Source: Rhynchonema sp. JSB1_4 (taxonomy: Eukaryota > Nematoda > Chromadorea > Monhysterida > Xyalidae). From it: 64,000 nucleotides of DNA. Location: NCBI GenBank assembly GCA_030248065.1, contig JASAMV010003756.1, forward strand, positions 1-64,000. The letters are read 5' to 3'. The notes under the pieces are model-generated. The model was not told the DNA's origin, made no database searches, and saw only the letters and a list, made by a program, of their open reading frames with translations. The translations under genes were made by a program, and so were the position numbers. Of this stretch, positions 10,301 through 21,769 are shown in pieces. Positions within the stretch are counted from its first letter, which is position 1. Each line of letters starts with the position of its first letter.

Positions 10301-12811
10301 GGCCCTTCACACCTGTGTTCAGAGACGTGCACCAACTAGTACACCACACCGTTGGTTACGCAAAAGGTGGCCGGCTGCCAAAGGTGGTTGTGTCCTCAAA
10401 ATAACTTCACAACACTGTCGAAATTTGCTATTTTCAGGAAATGGAAATCCAACGTCGCGAAGAACTCGAGCAAATGCGACACGAGGAGATATCGTGTGGC
10501 GGATTCATTCCACCAGCGTCGGCCGTCGAGTCGACCAGTTTTGCTGATTTTAATATTAACGCGTGAGTTTTTTCTCAAGTCTCACTTTCCATTCGCGGAA
10601 AGCTTTGTGTTTGATGCCCATAATTTTTCACAATTACAGTATCCCCCTGCCCGGTGAGGGTTACGGTGGCGTCGCACCCCGGTTCGATCGTTACGGCGCG
10701 CTGAGATTACCGAAACGAACGTACAAGAAGAAAGTGTCGCCTCAGGTGCGACATTCTGCACCGTTGCTCCCGTTTTGGCACAACTTTTCAAACGAAGATT
10801 GGAAATCATCGATTAAGCTGCTTGTTGATCAAACTCTAAACCTGTTGTCTTGCAGTGCCCATTTTGCGACAAGCGATTTCGCAACGAGAATTCACTGAAG
10901 AAGCACATTTCGAAGAAACATCCCGAAGCGATGCATTTTGTACAGTGCAACAATTGCTACAAGTCACTCACCTCGGCCGCGTTGCTGCCACAGAACAGAC
11001 ATGCTTGTGAACTGAAGTTGGTTTTGATGTCTTTTGGTGTTTGAATGGGCCCAGGCTGATGAACTGGTGTCTGAGTGCTGGCCTAACCCTGATGAAAAGG
11101 AGACTAAACCTGACAGGCGGACTCTTTCATTCGACTGTCGATCAAGGATGAGAGATCGCTACCTGCATCAGTGTCAGGTGTCAGTTCTTGTTGTCCATAA
11201 TAATGTGATAGCAGTGAGTTTTGCCCGTTTCAACATGTTTTCATAAGACAAACTGAAAGAGAGCGAATTGTGTTTCATAACAAGGTTCTAATCGTTCCCA
11301 TTCGCTCTCAGATGGATCTGTTTCGAGTGCACCCCGATTCGCAATCTGTGCACCGAACAACGTTTGGTCAATCATCGTGCCAAATTCCATCGTGGCGCCA
11401 ACTCTGGCTTCAGGTGTAATGATTGTAATAGAAAGGTACGAATTAATTGTAAAATGGTTGACCCAAGGTTTCGCATATTATCTTGCGACTGTCGCACATT
11501 TTCTCACCAGAAAATGCTGCGTCAACAACCAACCAGTTCGCCTTTACACACTGCGGTTGAAATGAACACATCAGACAAATTCGCTGCTCATTCAGTTCCT
11601 AACGCCACGCAAACTGCGCAAACACAAGAAAATGGCGCACGTCGTTGACAAGCCGTACAAATGTCATTTCTGCGATGATGTGTTCCCCACTGAAACACAG
11701 GTATGGTGGGTGGCAGACTGGGAACCCAAACATTCTCTCATTCGATCAACAATAAATGTGAAGTGTGAAGCTTGGAGATCGGTCCCTGCCTTGTTTGAAA
11801 TATACTGAACTGGGGTTGATCATCCGTTGAGTTTGTTTCGGACATTCATTTTCAGTAATGTGGTATAATGTAAAATATTCTACGTGTGTTATTGTTTCAA
11901 GTTACAGAACCTCGTCATGCGCCTTGCACTTGCAATCTCACTTTATAGCTAGGTCTTCATTGCCAACTTGCAGATAAATTTGATATTTCATAGTCACTTT
12001 GTTATTTATTTTGTGATTCATGGTCATATTCTTGATTTGTAAATCGAAGAAACGAAAACTGAAATGAAAAGTGCCAAGGGATTCATGTGTTCATTTGGGT
12101 GCTTTTTCGAATCCTGATTGTCTCAAGTTTTCAACTTGACCTAAAACAGGTTTACTCAATCATAAATGTATGTATGTATCTCTGCTTTGCTGAAGTACGT
12201 GTCTCAGGCTCACCCAATTGACTTTCGGAAAGCAAACTGTGTGCCTACTCAGGTGTCACTTCACGAACGCATTCACACGGGCAAGGTGCGCTATGAGTGC
12301 AACATTTGCGATTTCCGCGCCAACCGACATCCGAAACTGGATCGGCACAAGCGGGAGGAACACGGTTATGTGTGCTGCATTTGTCAGGAGAAAATGACGG
12401 AATGGAACGATCTGAAACATCACACACTCGACAAACACGGCGGATATCTGACGTCTGAGAAGGGAGCACGTATGTCAATGGGCCATTGAAACGCTTTTAA
12501 TTGAAATTTAATTTTAGACTCTTGGCGAACCTAAAAATCTGAATGTTAGGTGGAAATTGCGTCTGTAATTTGCACGCTTTTCACCATAGGTGCCTAAATT
12601 TGCGTAAAATTGTCAATTGCACCTTAAATTCAGCTATTCGGGCATAAATTGCACCTGGAAAATTTTGAAGAAAGAGCCTGCAATGGTGGCACTTTGGGTT
12701 ATTTTTTCTTGTATGGCGCTGAAAGAGACAGGTGGCGCGCCAGGTCATGGTCAGCCCAAATTCGCAGGTGGCAGGCCCAGGCAACAACCAACTTCCGGGT
12801 TGTGGGATTAG
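7342..12811 (+). CDS. C2H2 zinc-finger protein with about eight fingers, complete model
   Basis: Twelve exons join in phase to 684 residues: 7342-7953, 8213-8320, 8381-8516, 8764-8865, 9912-10090, 10438-10562, 10640-10745, 10856-11016, 11312-11435, 11596-11700, 12253-12469, 12732-12811. The first 320 residues are Ser/Gln/Asn-rich, with a basic RQGRRGGRQR patch near 180. Fingers follow: CKRC (~345), CPFC (~457), an atypical CNNC..HAC, CFEC (~513), CNDC split by intron 9, CHFC (~574) split by intron 10, CNIC (~602) and CCIC. The two split fingers have exact C-X2-C-X12-H spacing only after splicing, which strongly supports those joins. A linker HTGKVRYEC is classic. Probably a nuclear DNA-binding regulator; I do not recognise the ortholog. 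The terminal exon is uncertain: reading on past 12469 gives a stop at 12487-12489 instead. AATAAA occurs at 13050. Confidence 0.8.
9149..9904. mobile_element. Non-autonomous hAT-like element at an intron-exon border
   Basis: Left end CAGGGTTGGATTAAAAAA and right end, read inward, CAGGGTTGGGTTAAAAAA are terminal inverted repeats. They are flanked by the identical 8-bp duplication TCCACAGG at 9141-9148 and 9905-9912. The interior is mostly A/T homopolymer with no ORF. The right-hand duplication contains the AG acceptor (9910-9911) of zinc-finger exon 5, so the insertion copied the 3' splice site. Confidence 0.9.
9905..9912 (+). repeat. hAT target duplication (right copy) spanning the exon 5 acceptor
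   Basis: TCCACAG|G: the AG at 9910-9911 is the acceptor and base 9912 is the first exonic base. The left copy at 9141-9148 is identical. Confidence 0.88.
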
Positions 12812-14224
12812 ATGCTGCTCGACGAACTAGGCACAAGCTCCAATCAGTGAAATCACGTTTTGTTTTTTTTTTGACGGGTTTACTGCACTTTTCAGGTTAC
12901 GTTGAGAGTCCGCGTGTGTGGATTTTGTTCAAAGGAGAATAATAACACGCCGTCCTCAATGATGGGAACAACCCAGCACCAGCCCAACGCCCGCTGACTT
13001 GGTGGCAAATTTTCGTTTTAACCATCTGTTTTTGAAAACATGCAAGTTGAATAAAAGATGAATGAACTTGTCCCAACATGGAACTATCGCCCAAACGGCT
13101 ACATTCATATGCCAACCGATCGATTGTGTTCGATGGTGTTCTTTGCGATCATAAATGTAGACATTTTCACTGTTTGGTGTTGGAGGTGTTTGAATAATTC
13201 TCATTTTCTCTTTCTGGTTTCGTATCTGTGTGCACATACTCCACATTTATGCATTAAAGCGTGTATAGTTTTAGCACAATGTTAGAAATTAATTGAATGC
13301 TTGTCGTTGAGCTGAATGAAATACTGTAGTGTAATTGATTTCAGCATCTTGAATCATTGATAATTTTTGCGTTTGCGTTTTATTGCGTTTTTTGTTCGTG
13401 TTTCCCATAATCAAATATACATAAATGTTCGATGAAAGAAACGTATTGAAATCGGCGACCGTTATCCAATTGCTATGGGACGGTTTACTTATTGAGTTTA
13501 TGCTTGACACGAAACGCACAGATTGATATGATTACTAATTCCACTTATTTTTCGAGGTTTGCCAAAACACGCGGTCTTGCGAGTTGGTTCACAATTTGAT
13601 TACTTACCTGACCACTGTTCTGCTCCAACACGGGTAGATTAGATAATTTGGTGCAAACTCGCGGTTTTCCCGGTTGAAGGTGGGTTTTGTTTTTATATAT
13701 CCTTTGGTTTTCGAGTCTCCGGCAATTTCGCATATTGTTTCTCCGCTGGTTGAGGCCTTTGAAGCCTCAGTGTGATGATCTATTGGCCTAACTTGTATTG
13801 CTTGTATTTATGTTGGCGGGTTCTATATTCTGTTGTACTTGTTACCCACGTATTGAGTTTCGGCAGATGGTCGAATTCAAATTTCGCCTTTGTGTGTGTG
13901 TCAGATGCGGCAGCCACTGCGCACTGGCTGACATCGTATGTTTTACAGGACTGACGTGTGGTATGGGTGCAGCAGCAAGCTCTTCACGTGCACATTTGCG
14001 CACGCACACACACAGGCGTCCAATGACCAGGCATATGTGAAACATTGCTGTTTTCCACAAAACGCGTCACAAACGCTGAGTTGTAAGACTGTTGTGCGCT
14101 TTGGTTTGCATAAACGTGGTGCGCGCGTTAAAAACGCTCATGTCGGGCATCTGACAGGGACTAAGTGTATTTTTTGTCAATTTTGGAGAAAAACACGATT
14201 TTCAGGCACAATCTCGCACAGACG
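12812..14224. other. Intergenic region between the zinc-finger gene and ATG13
   Basis: Holds the probable poly(A) signal AATAAA at 13050-13055. The remainder is AT-rich with short CA/TG microsatellite stretches (for example 13998-14018). No coding exon that I can support. A possible 5' leader acceptor of ATG13 (TTTTCAG) lies at about 14200. Confidence 0.45.
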
Positions 14225-17200
14225 ATGGAGAACCGCGATTCTGAACGCAAGGATTTCGAGAAATTCTGCAAATTCTTCACGACCCGGTTGATTCAAGCGG
14301 TGGTGCAGTCGAGGCTCGGCCAGAAACTCCGTCATGATTGCAGCACGACCGCTGAGAGCACTGATTGGTTCAATGTGAAAATTGGTGCGCGTTTTGCCTT
14401 TGATTTTTGCAATATGTTTAAATATTTTTCTAAGTCCAATTAAATCGGCATCGTTGTCGTAATATCTGTGTTCTTGTTTTCTGCTTGCGGAACATTTTTC
14501 CACGCAAAACTGACCTTCATCAACAACCGACGATTTCCTTTCCAGCTGAACTGGGCGAAGTGACATCCGAGATCCGGCAAGCCACACAGGGCCGATTTCC
14601 TCCGATCGTGCCACACGTTTGTTTGGACTTTCATGTGCGAACGTCGGATGGCGATATGTTGCCGGTTGGTTTTATAGTATCACAAGTGGTGAAGTTTTAT
14701 GTTTTATCAGTTCTTGGGGTAGAATATCTGCGCGGCATGTTGTGCGATTGTCCACCTACTTGTCTCCATCGGTGATTGTTTTTAGATCGCGCAACCGTCT
14801 CATACAACTAACTGGTCTGAGACAATGTGTGGACAGGCTGAACGAAACTGTATACACGGTTCCTAATTCCACAGCATTCAAATGTTTCATAGTTACATTG
14901 CAGCTCGAGTGTTGGTGTATCCAGTTCGACGACACCCAATGCGATGACCAAGTATCTGTTCGCGGCCAACTATACCACCAAATGAGTATCATGTTGAAGT
15001 CGGCCATTTCGTCAGCGCGCGTCACACAGACGTACAGGTTCGGTTACGGGCGTTTGGGTGAAATTATGTGGACAGAATGAGGATGCGAATCACTCTAGCT
15101 GTGTAGCAGTTCAGTTCAGTCAGACTTGCTTCATGTGAAGCAACATCACCCTGTGGTTTTTGCACTTGGTCCCTGCCTTGGTCAAAAGCTGGATCTGGTC
15201 CTGTATAAAAACCTCTGTTTAAAAATTATTTTGCTCTCTTTGTGGCATCAGCCAGACATCAGGCAGCATCTTTAGTCAGTTTTTGAAATCATCGCTTGAA
15301 GTGCTCTCTGCCACACTTGTCACGAGCTCAGTGGCGCATGCATGTTTTCACGTGACGTTCTGAGACCATGTCATTTGCCGACATTGCCCAAAACTGTCCG
15401 AGCATTTCTAATTTTGCGTTGCAGATACTACGCACGACGTCAAGGCATCGATTCGTTCATAATCTGCTACCAAATCTACAGCGCACCACCGAATTTGGCA
15501 CAGTTGGGTGCCGACTATCGATCGATCACACTCGGCCAATTGCCAGGACCGTTCGGCACACTTGCACTGCATCTGTACCTGAGAACGAAAATGGTGATCA
15601 GTGGTAGTGATGCACAACGACAAGGTCATTGTTGGGTGTTTTGAGTTCTTTTCAGTTGTCGTGTGTTGGCAGAAGTCATCGAACTGCTGATATTGCTGGG
15701 AAATAGGTACGTTGCCGGGGATACATTTTAGCCCCTGTGCGAACTGCCAATGTTTGCTTCTGGTTCGATATAGCATACTAATTTTGTCATACGTTGAAAG
15801 GAACATCCTGGAGCATCATAAAAGCTCATCATCAGTCCAGTTTTGGAATAGCTTTTTCTCTTCGTCAGTGATCATTATCTGAAATTTGTCGGCGACCGGC
15901 AGTTGCATCAAAAATCGAAAAAGTCAGTTTACCCAACGTCCACCAATCTCAACACATTCCAGACCCCCCAGTGGTGCCCCTACCGAGTGGTCAACCGTTA
16001 ATAGTAAGTGGTGCCACCGCCGACCAAACCACGCCACCACGACCAGTGCGTTCGATTATGTCACCAATGTCACCGTTGCATCTGCACGAAAGTCCGTCGG
16101 ATGCGTGTTTCAGGTTGGTTTCGTGCCTTGAGTTGAACACATGTTTGTGCTCTCGGAGAACAGTCGGGCTTGGTGACCGTGACCGGGGTTGAAACTGTCT
16201 TGGCTGGGCCACGTCCTTTTTGCGATTCGATGGTTAAGGCCAAACGGGTGTCCTTTTGATCTGCGTACAAGTTGGTTCAACGTAGGGCTTTTGCTACTGT
16301 CATCAAATCAGACCGTCAAATCGTGTCGTCAACTCAATGTATTGTTTCTCGCGCTCATTTGAGGCGCTTAGCTTGAGTTGGCGAAGTGATTTGACCACTT
16401 CATTGGACGACTGTACCATTAGCCCAAATCAGCTTATTTCAAGTTATGCACGGGCAGAAATCAGGACTACCAACCAGTAAATCTCAAATTTCCTCGGTCG
16501 TAGAGAGATTACTGCACGACTGGGATAAATCCGACCGAATCATCAAGTTTGGTATGGTCCCAAAAGATCCTTTTCCCCGAGAAAAAAGCCTTTGCTTTCA
16601 GTACATTTTCCACGTCTCCGGCGTCGGGTGATATGCCGTGGATGCAATGTGCCACCAGTCCAGTGCAACCACAACAACAGCAGGCTGCTAATTTGGGGGT
16701 TCGTCTTAGTTTGCCCATTGTTTCGTATGAAATATTGTTGTGTCTGGTGAAAAAAACTGTTTTTTTTCGTGGAAAAAAACGGTTTATTGCTGTGGCTGGT
16801 ACACTTGCTGATGATTAAGGCGCGCGTATACTCGTTCCGCGGAACAGAAAGAACGCGTGGAGGAACGAACGTTTCTGCTAACTGCGAAATACTTAGCCAA
16901 CGGGTCAACAACAACAGCTTTAGTTAGTCGCCAGGCGCATGCACAACAACTTTGATGACAAGCGCACATACGGCTGAAGCAAAATGACTGCTCCTCCACT
17001 TTCAATGTACTGAAGTCGGTGGAGGAACGAGCATTTTGGGCCAACCCAATATTTTAATTTTTCGGTTGTTTTAAAAACTGGTACCGCAACATCAGTTTGA
17101 TAAAACACAAACAATTCCTCGAGCGGAACGCACTTCAGTTGGCAGAAACGATCGTTCCTCTACCTGTTCTTTCTGTTCCGCGGAATGAGTATACGCGCAG

Positions 17201-19899
17201 CCTAAAGCGGTTTTTCGCAAAGAAAACGGTTTTTTTCGGCTTTTCTTGAGAATCAGTTATGTGAACGGTGAAAGAATTCTGCCGTCCGTTTTTTATGTGC
17301 GTGTTCCAAGACTCGCCAACTTCGTATTGCAAACTGGTGATCTGCAGGAGTGTAGATATTGACGGTCATTGAAAAAAGTTCCATCCCAAACTACAACATC
17401 AATATTCCAGCAATCAGTCGGTTCATCGAATGCGTCTGGTTCGTCGGGCACAAGTATGGGCGGCACTCTGCAACCAACCACCACCGTTGGTGGTTCGGAA
17501 CCGCAAATGCGCAAGAACAGCAGCAGCGGGTGTATATTTGGCATGGAAATATCGGCCAATCAACCGGAAAGCAGTCCCGGTGCCGCAACTACAGCCAATG
17601 TCGCTCAGCAAAGACGCGCACCGGCCACGCTGTTGCAACATTCGACTAGTTTGGGTGGGTAACGTTTTGATTTTCTTGATTGAAAGTGGTAATTTTGGCA
17701 GTGCACTTTCTGCCATGCCCCTTGTCGGTTCACGTAATATGAAGTGAATGACCGTTTTTTTAATTTGAATTCATTTTGAATATAGTCAGTCGGCTCGAAA
17801 TGAGCTCATTTGGTCCGTCAAGAAGCATAGCAGCAAAATGTGTCAACGTTTTCAATAATCGACTTGTTCGACAATAATGCTGATCACCCTGTAGAAATAT
17901 GTGACTATTCGACTTCCTACGTGTGACCTCCTAAACTTATGTCATCCAGACGCCTCAAATGTAGTTTGGTAGTGGCACTGGTTTGCATTGCACCACGTCA
18001 AATTCTGCACGACAAAATGGCCCAAAATTCGGGTTTATCTTGCAGGCCGTACGCCCGAGAGCGACGTGCATCACGCACCGAACAGCTACCCCCAACATCA
18101 AGATCGAGCGCGTTTGGCGCCACAAGCCAGCGCGGATGTCGAACGTCGACACAGCGGGGGTGGTGGACAGTTCCCGTTCTCGGGCCTGCTAACTGCCAGT
18201 CAGTCACTGCCCACCATGTCACATGCTGCGCAGCTCATATTGCGAAGAAGTCAGGTGGGTTATGTCGGTTGTTGAATGTTTTTTTGCTTGTCACTTTGTA
18301 CTGACCATTTTCGATTCACATTTTGAAGATTTTTGGCTTGGTGAACCATATTGGGAACTCTGAGCGCACGTAACGTTTCCTTTTTGTGACGTCATTTGTT
18401 GGGTCCTGCCACCTAAGGCATCTTGCCAACAGCAATATAAAATCAAGTGTCCACATGCGCTGCCCTCTGTGTCCACATATAACGAGTGACGCGGTCTGCC
18501 TCTCTGGGATTATTGAGCACATCAGATTTATGCAGCGCTCTGCTTCTGGTTGCAACAAAGCACAGCCAAAAACACAATTCTCATTCATTATACCCAGACG
18601 ACGATTGCAGGTGACCAATCCCGGTGACAGTGACGCCAAATACAACACCCTGCCGCGTATCAGTCCGTGTGCACGACCACGACTGCCGGCACAGTACCAC
18701 AGTCAACAGCTGCCGCCGATTGTTGATGAACACTCGCCAACCAGGGAGGACAAGGCGAAAGAGGGTGAGTTGGGTAGCGGGCGGGACAAGGATAGAGTTG
18801 TTTATTTTTATTGATCATTTTATTTCGGCTTGCATCAAATTTGATGATCGGTTTGCTACGATCTTTTTACCTTTTCAAATACTTTTCCCGTATTCATGGT
18901 AGTCCGGTCGAAAAAGCAAGGTGTGTCGGAAACAAATTAAGTCCACGTGGCGTAAAGTAGGGTTACACCAATATTTTCGATCCCAAAAAACCGACATCTG
19001 GAGGCACCCGACGCATACACTTTTGGCACCCGACACCCGACATTCCTCCAACTCCATCTACCAGTATACGTCACAGTCTGGATTGATTAGTAACACCGGA
19101 CCGATATTGTGCTAACTTCAAAGTTGCGCATGCGTGCGTGAGATCACCAAGGCCAGCAACTCATGTATGCCTCAATCACATGATTCCATGAATTCCAGAC
19201 GCAACTGCAGCAACCGCGAGCACTGGCCTTGACATATCGATGCAACAGAGCGGTGACGAGTTGGATTCGTCCGATGACGGGTTTGTCAAAATTCCACGTG
19301 CCATGGCTGCCATGGATATACAGGTACGACCTATTTAATATGAGGCTTGGTATGAACCACGGGGCTCGCTTGCAGTTTCTTCAGCATTTTCTATTGTTGC
19401 AAAAAAATGATTGCTCAATTGCGGATATCAATGCCGCAATGAATTAGGTCAATAATAATGCGACATCTTACATTTTGTCACACATTTGTACGTGTTTGTA
19501 TTGTCTTGCTGAGGCGAATAAAAACGAACGATCCTAGCGTCCGGTCTTACGACGTGGCTCACACATTATTGTGCCTTGCTGTTTCAGGACACAGACATGG
19601 CGGGTACGTCTGACGCGGCCGAACTGGGTGACTTTGTGCGCCAATGGAAGTGCGCTCCACACGATCTGCCGTCATTCGATGAACAGGCCGTTGTCACCAG
19701 GTGATTTCCTCTTTTTTTGCATTCAGCAGCCGATTTTCTCTTTATTGTAGTTTATTATCTCTATTTAAGTTCTGCGTCTGGCTCGGTGGACGCCCTGCCC
19801 GAACAGCTACGTCAATTTGCCGAACAGGAACATTCGTTTGACGATTTCATTCGATCGCTGAAAGATCAGGATCCGGACGAACCAAGTGGCAGTAAATAA
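14225..19899 (+). CDS. ATG13: Autophagy-related protein 13 (ATG13), complete
   Basis: Thirteen exons give 662 residues with all phases matching: 14225-14384, 14546-14664, 14904-15037, 15425-15603, 15903-16113, 16433-16546, 16602-16698, 17411-17654, 18046-18254, 18611-18764, 19199-19323, 19588-19700, 19770-19899. Residues 1 to about 200 match the ATG13 HORMA domain: DFEKFCKFFTTRLIQAVVQSR at the start, WCIQFDD, then SIMLKSAISSARVTQTYR. A long Ser/Pro/Gln-rich disordered linker follows. An LIR-like core FVKI (569-572), preceded by DD, sits where vertebrate ATG13 has DDFVMI. The C-terminus matches the family (DALPEQL...FDDFIRSLKD). ATG13 is the HORMA scaffold of the ULK1/ATG1 initiation complex. 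The borders of exons 4-7 are the least certain. AATAAA occurs near 20168. Confidence 0.92.
16822..17198. mobile_element. MITE with long terminal inverted repeats in ATG13 intron 7
   Basis: Left arm begins GCGCGTATACTCGTTCCGCG and the right arm ends with its near-perfect reverse complement (CGGAATGAGTATACGCGC). The arms are alignable over about 55 bp, both carrying TTCCGCGG and GAACAGAAAGAAC. No ORF. Flanking A/T tracts with AAAACGGTTT blocks (16750-16790, 17208-17240) resemble the TATACTTGCG family, so it may sit inside an older element. I could not fix a target duplication. Confidence 0.72.
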
Positions 19900-21769
19900 C
19901 GATGTGTTGTTGTGCAATAAGCGTCGCGCGTATTGCCACTGTTCATTACTATTTTACCAGAACTGTGAAAAGCTGCGTGAATGATTTTGCGCGTGGCACT
20001 AATATCACGTTTTATTGCCGAGATAGAATATAATAATGGTGTCATTGGGAGCAATGATTGATGTTGTGAGCCTTTGTGATATTTCTATATTTCTGTGTAC
20101 TGACTTTATCCTGTTTCAGCTGTGCGCGCTTTATGCAATGATGTACATAAAATGTAGATTTCGAATTGAATAAATAGTGCAATTGTGTTTTTATATATTA
20201 CTGCTCCAATGGTTGAAGTTCTAAACCGAGCTGGAATTTTATGCGCGATAGCTTTTGGTGAGGTGAGATCAGATGAAAAAGAATCACGGCGACGAAGTGA
20301 AACACATTCACTTGTTGTTTTGTTTTAATCACAAGCACAAATACGACAGGTTTATAAAACACGCCAAGCAGATAAATTAAATCATTCTTGATTGACAAAA
20401 CAGAAATGCCTAAAAAAACTGGCAGCACAGATATCAACCACAAGATATTACAGGGACTGATTCGTGATACTGAGGCTAAAGGGAAAATGGTGAAAGGTGC
20501 ACCATGTCGCAACTTTGTCTGCACATTTCCCGGCATAATGCACAATGAGGGATTCGATTTCGATATACATCATCTTATCCTGTCAATTGTTTATGCAAAG
20601 GTCGCGATTGGAAGCATATTCAGCTGTGTGCACCGTATTGCGTTAGCGTCATTGCGAAGGGTTCTATACCAGCTCTTTCCCAGGGTAATTTTTTGTAGGT
20701 TTGGCTGTTAACGAAATTCTACCGATTATAAAAACATTTAAATGGTAAAGCGGGATCGGGACTTCGTAATTTCATCTGCTTTGAAATTCTCCGGGTCGGG
20801 ATCCCGTGGAACACTGTGCCATCCCGTTCAACTGAAGTGTACATATATTCGTCATTATACTGCAGTTATATATATACATGCTGATAGTCATTGAACACAC
20901 CTTACCATTTTTAAACGACATAAGGGAAGCAAGCACAAAGGTTGAGCTTGCTAATTATCAGCCGTCTGGCAATGTCATTCATACAGAAGGTGCCAAAACT
21001 TAGAGCGAGTAGACGGGCAGCTGTTTTGTCCAGAGGTGAGACAGACTGATTCTACTGTACATACATACATGCACACATCTGGTTATTTTTATCGAAACGA
21101 GTCTTTGAGCGATCGGATCGAGTCTTTGACAAACTTGGTGATCGGATCGGATCGGATGTGACCTGCCTTAAGTTTTTTGAATGAAGGATGTTAATAAATT
21201 TTGTTGGTGCCACTAAATTATAGCACAGCGTAAAAGATGTTCCCGACCTAATAATTCCAGTCAAGTCACGTCCGATCACCAAGTTTTTGATATCGACCTT
21301 TGAATCCTAATTACAGGTAGGAATGCACCGGGAAATGCTATTTTGAGATCCTTCGAAAACAAACCAATCCACAGTAAGCTAAGCAACATCAAACACACGG
21401 ACCTGACAATGTATTTTTGCAACATCTGTCTTTCTTGACACCAGAGACGGTCCTGTGCCATGAGGCGTTTTTTTATGGTTTTTGTTTTTGAGATCAGAAA
21501 CGAAAACAGCTTTTTGAAGGCACCAAAAAATCGTATGGGAATCAACCGGGCTTAGTTTTCTGATCCGAATACTTCCTGGGTGCAGAAACGGGGCCGGAAT
21601 CCTGGGTGCAAAGACCGATATCGAAGAAAATGGGCGTAAAAATTTGTTGAACCCCTTGACGATATACCTCAGTTTCATCAAAACTTTGAAGTTAATGCTG
21701 CAACCCTTCAAGTTTGTTGTTCTTCAAGCATTGTTATCCACTACTTCTGATATACCCAGCGCTGTCACA
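19900..21769. other. Intergenic region between ATG13 and the receptor gene
   Basis: ATG13 3' UTR, then one copy of a diverged segmental repeat (about 20138-20605) whose partner lies at about 24213-24612. The remainder has no supported exon. Clustered GATCGGATCGGATCGGA repeats lie at 21109-21160. Confidence 0.5.
20138..20605. repeat. Diverged direct repeat, copy 1
   Basis: Shares ordered blocks with 24213-24612 in the same orientation: ATGTACATAAAAT.TAGATTT, GGAATTTTATGC, GA.AATCACGGCGA, CACAAACA..AATA, ACAAAACAG and TTTGCACATTTCCCGG. No terminal inverted repeats or coding potential shared by both copies. It could be a segmental duplication or an old interspersed repeat. Confidence 0.7.

Noticed and set aside
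21050..21170. GATCGGATCG repeats considered as a regulatory array.
   Set aside because: Short, irregular and without a promoter or gene close enough to support a role.
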